From positions 1 through 20,371 of the forward strand of contig CAYSPU010000091.1 of assembly GCA_964432995.1 (NCBI GenBank): DNA of 20,371 bases, given 5' to 3'. The notes under the pieces are model-generated. The model did no database searches and was not told where the DNA came from. It was given only the letters and a program-made list of their open reading frames with translations. The DNA is from CAYSPU01 sp964432995. GTDB lineage: Bacteria; Verrucomicrobiota; Verrucomicrobiia; Limisphaerales; JAHDYP01. A program made the translations under genes and the position numbers. This document shows positions 8,919 through 17,433 of this stretch, piece after piece. Every line of letters starts with the position of its first letter. Positions within the stretch are counted from its first letter, which is position 1.

Positions 8919-9034
8919 AGCTCGAGGCGCGCGGAGGACAGGTCGCGTTCCGGATGCGACGTCCCACGGCGCAAGGCCTCCTGGGGGCGTGAACGGCAAG
9001 CGGAACCTCGACTGAGAAAGGGAGGCGGAAACCT

Positions 9035-9769
9035 ATGCTGACTGTTGTGATCGTCGGTTCGAAGGGGCGGATGGGGCAGACATTGCTTGCGTGTGCCGGG
9101 CGATTGCCGGAACTCCGGGTCGGGGCGGCGGTGGACCAGGGTGACGACCTGTCGGTCGCCGTGGGCGCGGGGGAAGTGGTGGTCGACTTCAGCGCGCACA
9201 CCGTGACCGCCGGTCTGGCCGAGCGATGCGCGGCGCACGGGCGCCCGATGGTCATCGGAACCACGGGCCACGACGAAAACGAGAAGGCTCGCGTCCGGGC
9301 CTGCGCCCAGCGGATTCCCCTGGTGTGGTCGTCGAATTTCTCGACCGGGGTAAACACCCTTTTCTGGCTCACGCGGAAGGCCACGGAGATTCTGGGACCT
9401 GGATTCGACGTGGAGATTGTGGAGATGCACCACCGTTTCAAGAAGGACGCGCCCAGCGGCACGGCGTCCACGCTGGCGGAGATCGTGGCCGGCGCCCGCG
9501 GGGTGTCGGTCGGTGAATCCCTGCGACATGGCCGGAAGGGCATCCCGGGCGAGCGCCCGGCTGCCGAGATCGGCGTGCATTCTCTGCGCGGAGGCGATGT
9601 GGTTGGCGACCACACGGTCATCTTCGCCACTCCTGGCGAGCGGGTGGAGTTGACCCACAAGGCCTCGAGTCGCGAGACCTTTGCCCTGGGGGCCTTGCGG
9701 GCGGCGCAGTGGGTCTGGGGCCGCCCGCCCGGACTCTATACCATGCAGGACGTCCTGTCGTTGAAGTGA
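9035..9769 (+). CDS. dapB: 4-hydroxy-tetrahydrodipicolinate reductase
   Basis: A 244-residue protein. The N-terminal Rossmann motif is VGSKGRMGQ (8-15). DFSAHTVT and GTTGH mark the cofactor side. The signature EMHHRFKKDAPSGTA (130-144) has the catalytic histidines H132/H133 and lysine K136. It reduces the DapA product with NAD(P)H. GGGAGG lies about 12 bases before the ATG. A 116-bp gap separates it from dapA, and I see nothing coding in that gap. Confidence 0.95.
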   Translation: MLTVVIVGSKGRMGQTLLACAGRLPELRVGAAVDQGDDLSVAVGAGEVVVDFSAHTVTAGLAERCAAHGRPMVIGTTGHDENEKARVRACAQRIPLVWSSNFSTGVNTLFWLTRKATEILGPGFDVEIVEMHHRFKKDAPSGTASTLAEIVAGARGVSVGESLRHGRKGIPGERPAAEIGVHSLRGGDVVGDHTVIFATPGERVELTHKASSRETFALGALRAAQWVWGRPPGLYTMQDVLSLK

Positions 9770-9816
9770 TCGCGTCGCGCGGTCCGGCAGGCACTTTCGG
9801 GACGGATGACCCGATC

Positions 9817-10473
9817 ATGACGGCGAGGGAGAACCAGGTGTTCATTGCCCTGGGTGCCAACCTGGGAAACCCGGTCGCGGCGCTCTGTCGGGCGGCCTCC
9901 CGGCTGCGGGAGTTTTCCGAGTCACCCTTGCACCGTTCCTCCTTGTGGCAGAGCCGACCGGTCGATTGCCCGCCGGGTTCACCTTGGTTCGTGAATGCGG
10001 TGGTCGGATTCCGTCCGCGGCCCGGGGAGACCCCCGAGGGTTTGCTGGGAAAGCTCCATCAGATCGAACGCGAGTTCGGTCGGAAGCCGAAGCAGATCCC
10101 GAATGAACCCCGCCCTTTGGACCTGGATCTGATCGCCTTCGGAAGCGAGGTGCGGCGGACGGCGCAGTTGACGCTGCCGCATCCGCGGGCGCGGGAGCGG
10201 CGGTTTGTGCTGCAGCCGCTGGCGGAGTTGGCGCCGGACCTTGTGCTGCCGGGGCAATCGCGGACGGTGAGCGAGCTTCTGAGCGCGCTGCAGGGAGAAG
10301 GCAACGAAACGATGACCTTGGTGGCGGATGCGGCAAGTTGGGAGGCGGGCAACGGTGTTGCACGCCTACCAGGAGGTTCACCGACAGCTTCAAGACACAA
10401 GGCCGCCAGGCTGCGAGGCATTTCAGGGTTGCCATGCCGGCGGCGGGGTGGCGATGATTCCGGCGCACACTGA
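9817..10473 (+). CDS. folK: 6-hydroxymethyl-7,8-dihydropterin pyrophosphokinase, with a C-terminal extension
   Basis: FolK transfers pyrophosphate from ATP to hydroxymethyldihydropterin in folate synthesis. The motifs are FIALGANLGNP near the start, SSLWQSRPVD, PWFVNAVVGF, and NEPRPLDLDLIAFG followed by LPHPRARERRFVLQPLAELAPDLVLPG. I chose the ATG at 9817 because the family core begins a few residues later; the open frame extends upstream to 9709 inside dapB. The protein has 218 residues, while the family core normally ends at about residue 165, near SELLSAL. The last 50 or so residues look unlike the family and are low in secondary-structure signal. They begin after a second in-frame ATG (MTLVADAASW) and may be fused intergenic sequence or the decayed start of another gene. 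Confidence 0.87.
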   Translation: MTARENQVFIALGANLGNPVAALCRAASRLREFSESPLHRSSLWQSRPVDCPPGSPWFVNAVVGFRPRPGETPEGLLGKLHQIEREFGRKPKQIPNEPRPLDLDLIAFGSEVRRTAQLTLPHPRARERRFVLQPLAELAPDLVLPGQSRTVSELLSALQGEGNETMTLVADAASWEAGNGVARLPGGSPTASRHKAARLRGISGLPCRRRGGDDSGAH

Positions 10474-10494
10474 TCTGGACCGCTGGAAGCAGCC

Positions 10495-12088
10495 ATGGAC
10501 TCACTACGACTACAACCCGTGGATGTGGTGGTGGTGGCGATCTACCTGGTGTGCGTGGTGGCGATTGGGCTGTGGCTGGGCCGGGGCATTCGCACCAGCC
10601 GGGATTTCTTTCTGGCCGGGAAGACGCTGCCGTGGTGGGCGGTGGGGATGTCGCTGGTGGTGTCGGACATTGGGGCCAAGGACATGATCGGCGTGGCCGG
10701 CGACGCGTACCGGTATGGGCTGGTGATGATGAACTACGATTTCATCGGCTGCATCTTCCCGGTCCTGCTGGCCGCTTTCCTGTTCATGCCTTTCTTCTGG
10801 ATCGCCGGCGTTTACACCGTCCCGGAATACCTGGGGCGACGATACAATCTGGGCGTGCGGGCGTGTTTCGCGGTGATCTGGGTGCTGTTCATGGCGGCGA
10901 CGATCGGCACCATCTTCGTGAGTGCGGCGGCGATGTTCGAGGTGTTGCTGGGGTGGCCGTTCTGGTTGTCCGTTGGGCTCTCGGTGGTGGCGGTGGGGCT
11001 CTACACGACTTTGGGCGGGCTGAAATCGGTGGTGTATACCGATGCGGTTTCCTGCCTGGTGCTGGTGGCCGGCGCGACGCTGATCTGCCTGCTGGGCCTG
11101 GAGCGGGTCGGCGGGATTGCGGGACTCAAGGCGTCGGTCGGCACCCTGGACTGGACGCGCCATCACTTTGACCTGCTGCCGCCGGCGGATCACGCGGTGT
11201 ATCCCTGGCCGGCGGTGTTGCTGGGGTTGGGGTTCGTGCTCGGTCCCGCCTACTGGATCGGCAATCAGGCCATTGTGCAGCGGACCCTGGGGGCGCGCAG
11301 CCAGAACGAAGCGCGCGCCTCGTATGTGTTTTGCGCGGCGATCAAGCTGGTGTTTCCGGTCCTGCTGGTGTTGCCCGGCATGATCGCGCTGGCGCTGCTG
11401 TCGGAACAACTGGGCCGACCCGAAGGCGAATGGGATGGGAACCGCGTGCTGCCGCTGCTCCTGGCGCACTTGCTGCCCAAGGGCGTCTTGGGCATCGTGA
11501 TCGGCGCGTTTCTGGCCGGGGTGCTCTCAAATCTCGATTCCTACGTCAACTCGGCCAGCACGCTGCTNNNNNNNNNNAATGTTCACGCAGAAGCCGTTGT
11601 ATTCAAACTGCAGCACGCTGCTGGTTACCGATCTGTACCGGCCCTTTGTGAACCGGGAAGCGACGGATCAGCAATGCCTCAAACTGGGGCGCTGGCTCGT
11701 GGGCGCGTTGTTGGTCGGAGGCGCCCTGCTGAGCTATCCGATCAAGACGCGGTTTGGCACCGTGTTCGAGGCTTTCCAGACGTTTCTGACGTTCTTCCAG
11801 GGGCCCTTGCTGGCTTTGCTGCTCCTGGGAATGCTGACGCGGCGCGCGACCCAGTGGGGCGGGTTGGCGGGGATGGTGGCGGGAGTTGCCACGGCCGTGG
11901 TCCTCAACGCGGCGGAGTCCGTTCTGGGGATCCCCGGCGGAATACCGTTTCTGTGGACGGCGTGGTGGTCCTTCGTCGCGGCGCTGGGAGTGACGGCGCT
12001 GGTGAGTCTGGTGACGCGCCCTTACAGCGAGGAACGACTGCGGGGGTTGGTCTGCTGGTTGCCCGCGAGGAGGGAGGAATCCCCGTGA
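10495..12088 (+). CDS. Sodium/solute symporter (SSS family), interrupted by a scaffold gap
   Basis: A multi-spanning membrane protein of the SSS (SLC5-like) family. Its signatures include FFLAGKTLPWWAVGMSLVVSD, GVYTVPEYLGRRYNLGVRA, LYTTLGGLKSVVYTDA, PAYWIGNQAIVQRTLGARS and AGVLSNLDSYVNSASTL, then after the gap TLLVTDLYRPF and further transmembrane helices. It imports a small solute with Na+; the substrate cannot be told. Ten Ns at 11568-11577 split the gene, and the frame differs on the two sides (11579-12088 is offset), so an uncorrected translation is wrong across the gap. The real protein would be about 510-520 residues. It is followed by a 4-base overlap with a small membrane protein gene. 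Confidence 0.88.
11568..11577. other. Assembly gap (10 N) inside the symporter gene
   Basis: The gap is flanked by the same 12 bases, CAGCACGCTGCT, at 11556-11567 and 11611-11622. Joining at that repeat gives an in-frame SASTLLVTDLYRPF, the normal family sequence. The 33 bases at 11578-11610 and the Ns are therefore probably a scaffolding artefact. Confidence 0.9.
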
Positions 12089-12303
12089 ACCCGGTTCTGC
12101 TTGAGCCCTCTTGTTTCGTCCTGGCTTCGGTGGAGCAAGCGGCGGCGGTAGGCGTCTATCTGCTGTTGCTGGCGGGGATCGTGTGGATGCCCAAGTCGTT
12201 GCTGGGCACGACGGACCAGCGGGTGCCCTGGTGGAGGAACCTGCGGTTCTGGGCGGCGGTGATCTGCGGAGTGCAGATTCTCGTGTATGGGCTGTTGGGT
12301 TGA
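12085..12303 (+). CDS. Small two-helix membrane protein coupled to the symporter
   Basis: A GTG start at 12085 overlaps the symporter stop (GTGA, 12085-12088) and is preceded by a strong GGAGGGAGGAA. The frame is open for 72 residues to TGA at 12301-12303. It has two hydrophobic helices: about residues 19-35 (AAAVGVYLLLLAGIVWM) and about 57-71 (RFWAAVICGVQILVYGLLG). A short hydrophilic loop with WWRN lies between them. The overlap implies translational coupling. I infer an accessory or stabilising subunit for the transporter, but I do not recognise the family. Confidence 0.75.
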   Translation: MNPVLLEPSCFVLASVEQAAAVGVYLLLLAGIVWMPKSLLGTTDQRVPWWRNLRFWAAVICGVQILVYGLLG

Positions 12304-12322
12304 GCGCCGGCGCGGAGCGCCG

Positions 12323-13558
12323 TTACTCGGAGAGTTCTTCGACGAGGGCGCCGGTCCGGCCGCGGCCGCGGCCGTGGGGGATTTCCGGCAGGAGCAGGAG
12401 ACTGGCCAGCAGGATGAGTCCTCCGCTGAACCAACCGAGGGTGGCCACCGAGTAACTGGAGACCATGTGGAACGCCACCAGGGGGGCGAAAACGCCGCGG
12501 ACACCGGTGAGAAATGTGTGGATCGCCATGTAGTCCGCAACGCGGGAGGGTGGCGCGAATTTGGTGACCCAGAGGCCCCAGGCGACGTCGCCGCCGGCGT
12601 TGGCGATCCCATGGACGATGGAACCGGCGATGAGCCCAGCGACGGAGTGGGTGGTGAAGAACGCCAGAATCCCCACCGCAAAACCCAGGTTCACCGTCAC
12701 GCGCAGAACGAAGAAGTTCATGCGATCGAAAAGGCGCCCCCAGAGCGGGCTCAACAGGAGCCGGGCCAGGTTGGGGACGACGCCCGTAAGGAACGCGATT
12801 TCGGCGGCGGACAGGGCGAGGCCGTGGACGGGATTGGCGAGGTATTCGATGCGCAGCGGGAGCATCATGAGGTTGGCGAACCCCATGAGCATCCAGCAAA
12901 GAAGGGTGCGACGGAACAACCGGTCCTCGCGCACGAAGCGGAGGGAGCGGAACGGGTTGATGCTGCCAGTGGAGGGAAGCGGACGAGACGGGCATCGTCC
13001 GAGCCAGTGGGCCGAGAAGCCGAAGGCGGCGGCGAACAGCAACAGCAGCCAGCGGAAGGAGTCGGGGCGTTGGGAGAGCGCCTCGCCGGCCAGTTCGCTG
13101 AACAGGGCGGCCACGCCGATGCGGATCATGACGGCGCGGGAGAAGAGGCGGCCGCGGTCCGTCTCCGGGTAGTTCTCCTGGTAGATCTGGGTGAGAAGCG
13201 GGATGGCGGCGGCGGCGGCGGCCATGGCGACGACGCTGCCCAGGACGAAGACGGGGAGGAAGGGCAGGGCTACCATGGCGAGGCAGGAGACGGTGCCGGC
13301 GTTGGTGATGCGGGCGGCGGCGCGGGCGGCGGGCCAGCCAAGGTGCTGCACCGCCCAGACGACGAGCGGAGTGAGGAGAAGGCCGATGCTGCCCCCGGCG
13401 GCGATCAACGCCTTGGCGGTGGCGCCGGCGTGGTAGTGGCGGACCGCGATCAGGAGGAGGAACACCGTGGCGCCGGTCTCGAGGATGCCGGTGCTGACCG
13501 CGCGCCAGCATTCGCAGCGATACGTGCGCGCCGTGCGGATTGGATCCGGAGTCTCCAT
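12323..13558 (-). CDS. Major facilitator superfamily transporter
   Basis: A 411-residue, very hydrophobic protein with about 12 predicted membrane helices in two halves separated by a basic loop around residues 195-215. LLSPLWGRLFDRMNFFVLR in the second half is the duplicated MFS A-type loop (G..(F/L)DR). The start ATG is followed by a short hydrophilic N-terminus and then helix 1 (VFLLLIAVRHYHAG). It could be an exporter or importer; no substrate can be inferred. The C-terminus is basic then acidic (GRGRGRTGALVEELSE). It is convergent with the symporter pair and lies downstream of the kinase hybrid on the same strand. Confidence 0.85.
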   Translation of the reverse strand: METPDPIRTARTYRCECWRAVSTGILETGATVFLLLIAVRHYHAGATAKALIAAGGSIGLLLTPLVVWAVQHLGWPAARAAARITNAGTVSCLAMVALPFLPVFVLGSVVAMAAAAAAIPLLTQIYQENYPETDRGRLFSRAVMIRIGVAALFSELAGEALSQRPDSFRWLLLLFAAAFGFSAHWLGRCPSRPLPSTGSINPFRSLRFVREDRLFRRTLLCWMLMGFANLMMLPLRIEYLANPVHGLALSAAEIAFLTGVVPNLARLLLSPLWGRLFDRMNFFVLRVTVNLGFAVGILAFFTTHSVAGLIAGSIVHGIANAGGDVAWGLWVTKFAPPSRVADYMAIHTFLTGVRGVFAPLVAFHMVSSYSVATLGWFSGGLILLASLLLLPEIPHGRGRGRTGALVEELSE

Positions 13559-13656
13559 GGCGTGACCGGCGCCCGGGAAGCGACCAGGGCCGTTCCCCGA
13601 CCGGGCATCCGATCAAGGGCCGGCACCCTCACCGCCATCCGACCTCGGGAACCCCG

Positions 13657-14949
13657 TCACGGCTTCGCCTGGAGATAGACGGTGAACGTCGTCCCTTTGC
13701 CGAGGCGCGTTTGCACGTGGAGACCGCCTTTAGCCTCACGGACGAACCGTTGGACGATAGCCATGCCGAGTCCGTGCCCCTGGTCGCCCGGCTTGGTCGA
13801 ATAGTACTGGTCAAAGGTCTGGGGCTGGAAGATCCGGGCCAGCACCTCCGGCAGGATGCCCGGGCCGTCGTCGGTCACGGTAATCCGCACGAGCGGTGGC
13901 CGGTTGCGGAAACCTTCGCGATTGGCGAAGTAGCTGGCCGGGCCGTCGGACAGCGTTTCGAGCGACACGGGGCTGGGGAGTTGGCCCGCCTCGATTTCCA
14001 CGTGGTGGGGATCCCGGCTGCACTGAAGGGCGTTGATGGCCAGATTGAGCAGGAGTTGGATGAGACTCGCCCCATTGATCTCCGCGTGCGCATCCGGATC
14101 CGCGGCGCGCACGATCACCTCGTTCTTGCCGAAGCTCCGGTGCACCCGCAGCAGCTCGCTCACGTCCAGCAGGGTCTGGCGCACGCTGACAAACACGCCG
14201 GACGCGCTGGGGCTGCGCAGGAAACTCAGGTAACGCTGGGAGATCTCGATGCAGTTGTTGACCTGGCGCGTGATTCGGGCCACGCGATCCTTCACGAGAT
14301 CGAGACTCTCGCCTTCGAGGGTCGCGGCGTCGCGCAGGTGGTGGTGGATGATCTCGGCAAAGCCGGAAATGATGGTCAGGGGGCCGTTGATGTCGTGGAG
14401 GACGCAGGCGTAGATCTCGCCCTTGGCGCGGACGATCTCCTCCTGGACCTTGCGATTCTGCAGCTCCTCCTGAACTTCGCGGAGGCGGAGCAGGTTGGCC
14501 TGCCGCTGGCGCGTGAGGATTCGGCGGTCCATGGCGGTGGCGACGGCGGAACGCATCGTCGCCAGGTCGAAGGGCTTGGTGAGGTAATCGCAGGCTCCCA
14601 GCTTCAGCGCCTGGCGGGCCGTGTCGATGGTCTCATACGCGGTCAGCATGATGACCTCGATATCCGGATCGAGTTTCTTGAGGCGCTCGAGGAGTTCGAC
14701 TCCGGACATTCCGGCCATGCGGATGTCCAGCACCGCGGCGTCGACGGTCCGGTGCCGCAGCAACTCCAGGGCTTTCTCGCCCCCGTCCGCCAGAAGCACC
14801 TCGTAGTCGTCCTTAAACACCATGTGCAACGATTGGCGCGGGCCCAACTCGTCGTCGACCACAAGCAAGGAACGTCGGGAGGCAGGATGGGGTTGTGTCT
14901 TCTCCGCCCGGGATGCGGGTCTGGAGGCAACTGCGCACGTCGTACTCAT
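13657..14949 (-). CDS. Response-regulator/histidine-kinase hybrid signalling protein
   Basis: A 430-residue protein from the ATG at 14949. An ATG at 14985 or a GTG at 15021 could also be the start; none has a good Shine-Dalgarno sequence. The N-terminal receiver domain has the acidic pair D32/D33, phospho-acceptor D75 (VLDIRMAGMSG), T103 and K125 (YLTKPF). A coiled-coil-like helix (about 140-175) leads to the HisKA H-box, with H185 in VLHDINGPLT. The ATPase domain has an N-box (LLLNLAINALQ, N302/N306), G1 (DDGPGI) and G2 (GHGLGMAIV). All catalytic residues are present and no membrane segment is visible, so it is a soluble relay protein that is probably phosphorylated by a partner kinase. Its target is unknown; no DNA-binding partner lies beside it. 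Confidence 0.92.
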   Translation of the reverse strand: MSTTCAVASRPASRAEKTQPHPASRRSLLVVDDELGPRQSLHMVFKDDYEVLLADGGEKALELLRHRTVDAAVLDIRMAGMSGVELLERLKKLDPDIEVIMLTAYETIDTARQALKLGACDYLTKPFDLATMRSAVATAMDRRILTRQRQANLLRLREVQEELQNRKVQEEIVRAKGEIYACVLHDINGPLTIISGFAEIIHHHLRDAATLEGESLDLVKDRVARITRQVNNCIEISQRYLSFLRSPSASGVFVSVRQTLLDVSELLRVHRSFGKNEVIVRAADPDAHAEINGASLIQLLLNLAINALQCSRDPHHVEIEAGQLPSPVSLETLSDGPASYFANREGFRNRPPLVRITVTDDGPGILPEVLARIFQPQTFDQYYSTKPGDQGHGLGMAIVQRFVREAKGGLHVQTRLGKGTTFTVYLQAKP

Positions 14950-15021
14950 CTCCGTGATAGGGAGGTGCCGCTGCCAACCCGTCATCCCACATGATTCCGG
15001 GCATCGGGCCAGCGGCGGCAC

Positions 15022-15221
15022 ATCCCGCGCATGCTACTGGAACCGCCCGGTGCCACAAGCAGAAATCGGCGATCGTCGCGTCCCGCCCGGAGTCACCCAA
15101 AATTGTGCGTTGCAGGACAAAGCCCGGCTACTGGGAAGGCTAGGCCGTAGGATTCCCGTCGTAGCGTGGCCACGCGACGAACGAGACTCGACACTGGACG
15201 AGGATGACGGCATGAAGGGGT
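15022..15221. promoter_or_regulatory. Divergent promoter region, no gene seen
   Basis: About 200-270 bases separate the leftward hybrid kinase and the rightward monooxygenase-like gene. An imperfect inverted repeat around GCGTGGCCACGC lies near 15165. I see no convincing promoter boxes. Confidence 0.35.
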
Positions 15222-15527
15222 ATGCTCATCGTCCATGTTCATGTGCATGTGAAGCCCGAGTGCGTCGAGGCCTTCCGGCAAGCCTCGCTCGCCAACGCCC
15301 GGGCGAGTGTCCAAGAGAGCGGCATCGCGCGGTTCGATGTGGTCCAGCAGCAGGACGACCCGACACGGTTCGTCCTGGTGGAGGCCTACCGCAACGCTGA
15401 GGCGCCGGCCCTGCACAAGCAGACGGCGCATTACGCGACTTGGCGGGACGCGGTTGCGTCGATGATGGCGGAGCCGCGGACGAGCGTGAAGTACAGCAAT
15501 GTCTTTCCCGGGGAGGAAGGCTGGTGA
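15222..15527 (+). CDS. Antibiotic-biosynthesis-monooxygenase (ABM) domain protein, LsrG/YgiN-like
   Basis: A 101-residue protein that is one ABM ferredoxin-like domain. It opens with IVHVHVHVKPECVEAF, has GIARFDVVQQQDDPTRFVLVEAYR in the centre, and ends with HKQTAHYATWRDAVASMMAEPR. These are typical of cofactor-free quinol monooxygenases and of the LsrG isomerase group. AAGGGG precedes the ATG. The stop overlaps the start of an iron-type alcohol dehydrogenase gene (GTGA). This suggests that the two act in one small catabolic or detoxification step. The substrate is unknown. Confidence 0.86.
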   Translation: MLIVHVHVHVKPECVEAFRQASLANARASVQESGIARFDVVQQQDDPTRFVLVEAYRNAEAPALHKQTAHYATWRDAVASMMAEPRTSVKYSNVFPGEEGW

Positions 15528-16753
15528 GTTCGGAAGCCGGGGAGGGCGGGGGCCGGCCGTTCGAGTTTGCGACGGCCACCCGGGTGATCTTCGGGGCGGG
15601 AACGTTGGCGCGCGTGCCGAAGGAGGTAGTCGGCTGGGGACGGCGCTGGCTGGTCGTCACGGGTCGGTCGCGGGAACGCGCACGGCGGTTGACGGCCGCG
15701 CTCGAAGAGACAGGAATCGAGGTGTGCGGTTTCGCGGTGGGCGGCGAGCCCACGGTCGAAGAGGTGGAGGCCGGCCGCCAACTGGCGGGCGAGCGGGGGA
15801 TCGAGGCGGTGCTGGCCTTCGGGGGCGGGAGTGCGATCGATGCGGGCAAAGCGATCGCTGCGCTGGTTTCGAACCCGGGACCGGTCACCGAGTACCTGGA
15901 GGTGATCGGACCAGGGCGGGCGCTGTTCCAGCCGCCGCTGCCGTTCGTCGCGATTCCAACCACGGCCGGCACGGGAACGGAAGTGACGCGGAACGCGGTG
16001 CTGACCTCGCGTGAACACAGCGTCAAGGTGAGCCTGCGCAGTTCGTGGCTGTTGCCACGTCTGGCGGTGGTTGACCCCGAACTGACCTACGCGTTGCCGC
16101 CAGCGATCACCGCGGCCACGGGTCTCGACGCCCTGACCCAGCTCATCGAGCCGTTCGTGTCCTGTCGCGCCAACCCGCTGACCGACGCGCTGTGTCGCGA
16201 GGGCATGATGCGGGTAGCGCGTTCGCTGCGGCCGGCGTTTGCTGCGGCGGCACGGGCGGAGCCGGCAGGGGGTGGTCAAACGGAATGGACAGGGGCGGAG
16301 CGGGCGGCGCGCGAGGACATGGCGGTGGCGAGCTTATTTAGTGGCATGGCGCTGGCCAACGCCGGGCTGGGGGCGGTGCACGGTTTGGCCGGGCCAATCG
16401 GTGGCGAATGCCACGCGCCGCACGGGGCGATTTGTGCCGCGCTGTTGCCGCGGGTGTTCGAGGTGAACGTAGCCGCGCTGCGACAGCGGGCGCCATCGAG
16501 CGAAGGGTTGCGGCGCTTCGACGAGGTTGGACGCGTATTGACGGGGGAAGCGAAGGCCGGTGCCGACCAGGCGGTGAGTTGGCTTATGGACCTCGTTCGC
16601 GACTTGGGCATTCCGGCCCTCGGGGCGTTGGGGCTCACGCGGGAACAGATTCCTGGTCTGGTGGAGAAGGCGGCTCGGGCCAGCAGCATGAAGGCCAACC
16701 CGATCCCGCTGACGCCGGAGGGGTTGATCAGCGTGCTGGAGAGGGCATGGTAG
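15524..16753 (+). CDS. Iron-containing (group III) alcohol dehydrogenase family protein
   Basis: A 409-residue protein. I chose the GTG at 15524 because it overlaps the upstream stop (GTGA, 15524-15527) and follows GGGAGGAAGG; the open frame begins earlier inside the upstream gene. The nucleotide-binding motif is AFGGGSAIDAGKAIAA (98-113), and IPTTAGTGTEVTRNAV (145-159) is the family signature. Metal-site residues are D202, H286 (AVHGLAGPIG) and H300 (CHAPHG). The position that is usually the first histidine, DALTH, is Q206 (DALTQLIEPFVS). I have seen this substitution in some subfamilies, so it may alter the metal rather than abolish activity. It probably reduces or oxidises an aldehyde/alcohol with NAD(H). 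Confidence 0.9.
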   Translation: MSSEAGEGGGRPFEFATATRVIFGAGTLARVPKEVVGWGRRWLVVTGRSRERARRLTAALEETGIEVCGFAVGGEPTVEEVEAGRQLAGERGIEAVLAFGGGSAIDAGKAIAALVSNPGPVTEYLEVIGPGRALFQPPLPFVAIPTTAGTGTEVTRNAVLTSREHSVKVSLRSSWLLPRLAVVDPELTYALPPAITAATGLDALTQLIEPFVSCRANPLTDALCREGMMRVARSLRPAFAAAARAEPAGGGQTEWTGAERAAREDMAVASLFSGMALANAGLGAVHGLAGPIGGECHAPHGAICAALLPRVFEVNVAALRQRAPSSEGLRRFDEVGRVLTGEAKAGADQAVSWLMDLVRDLGIPALGALGLTREQIPGLVEKAARASSMKANPIPLTPEGLISVLERAW

Positions 16754-16927
16754 GACTCATCCACCCCGGAGGACCCTCCATCGTCCTGTCGGGTTTCTCT
16801 GCTCGCGTTGAGTTCTGCGATGTGGTGAACTCTCGAGTGAACTCCCGGCACGTCCGAGGTGCCGCGCGAGAGGCCTGGAGCTCCGCACGTCAACGGGAAT
16901 GGCCGGGGTCGGAAGGTTCGGGCGAAG

Positions 16928-17398
16928 ATGCCCTCGAACCAGTCAGAGGACGAATCGCGAGAACGGGCGGCTGCAGAGTTTGCGACGACGCACTGGAGCA
17001 CCGTGCTGGCGGCGGGGGATAGCGCGTCGCCACATTCGAAGGAGGCGCTGGAGAAGTTGTGCCGCACGTATTGGTTTCCGCTTTATGCGTTTGTGCGTCG
17101 GAAGGGGTATTCGCCCGAAGACGCCAAGGACCTCACGCAGGCCTTCTTCGAACGGTTCCTGGAGAAGCACTACCTCCGAGATGTCTTCGCGGATTTCGTG
17201 TCCCGCTTGCCGGAGGAAGGAGAATACACGGCAGTTGGAGAGCGCCTGGGCTTGAGCAGCCACGCGGTGGCCGTAGCGGTCGGTCGTCTGAGGGAACGCT
17301 ACGGCGTCCTGATCCGGGCGGAAATCGCGAACACCGTGGGCCGTCCCGCGGACGTTGAGGTCGAGATGCGTTATCTGATGGAGTTGGTGATGGGATGA
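16928..17398 (+). CDS. ECF sigma factor with internal deletion, possibly inactive
   Basis: A 156-residue protein from the ATG at 16928. An ATG at 16859 is in frame but adds residues unlike the family. The N-terminus FATTHWSTVLAAG, then LEKLCRTYWFPLYAFVRRKGYSPEDAKDLTQAFFERFLEKHYL, is the start of sigma region 2 in the ECF group linked to Ser/Thr kinases in Planctomycetes and Verrucomicrobia. Directly after residue 86 (LRDV) it jumps to FADFVSRLPEEGEYTAVGERLGLS and AVAVAVGRLRERYGVLIRAEIA, which is the sigma region 4 helix-turn-helix. About 80-90 residues that relatives have here are missing: the rest of region 2 (2.3-2.4, -10 recognition) and the linker. The frame is kept. It lies upstream of a membrane Ser/Thr kinase. 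Confidence 0.8.
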   Translation: MPSNQSEDESRERAAAEFATTHWSTVLAAGDSASPHSKEALEKLCRTYWFPLYAFVRRKGYSPEDAKDLTQAFFERFLEKHYLRDVFADFVSRLPEEGEYTAVGERLGLSSHAVAVAVGRLRERYGVLIRAEIANTVGRPADVEVEMRYLMELVMG

Positions 17399-17433
17399 GG
17401 GTTTATGAAGACCAGGAATCGGGCGGTGCAGAA

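Noticed and set aside
7149..8999. 616-codon minus-strand open frame
   Set aside because: It is the antisense of dapF and dapA, Arg/Pro/His-rich and without domains. It is an effect of high GC content.
12287..14994. Long plus-strand open frames (463 codons at 12287-13678 and 484 codons at 13540-14994)
   Set aside because: They lie antisense to the MFS transporter and the hybrid kinase. Their composition is low-complexity or domain-free, and the minus-strand proteins are clearly real.
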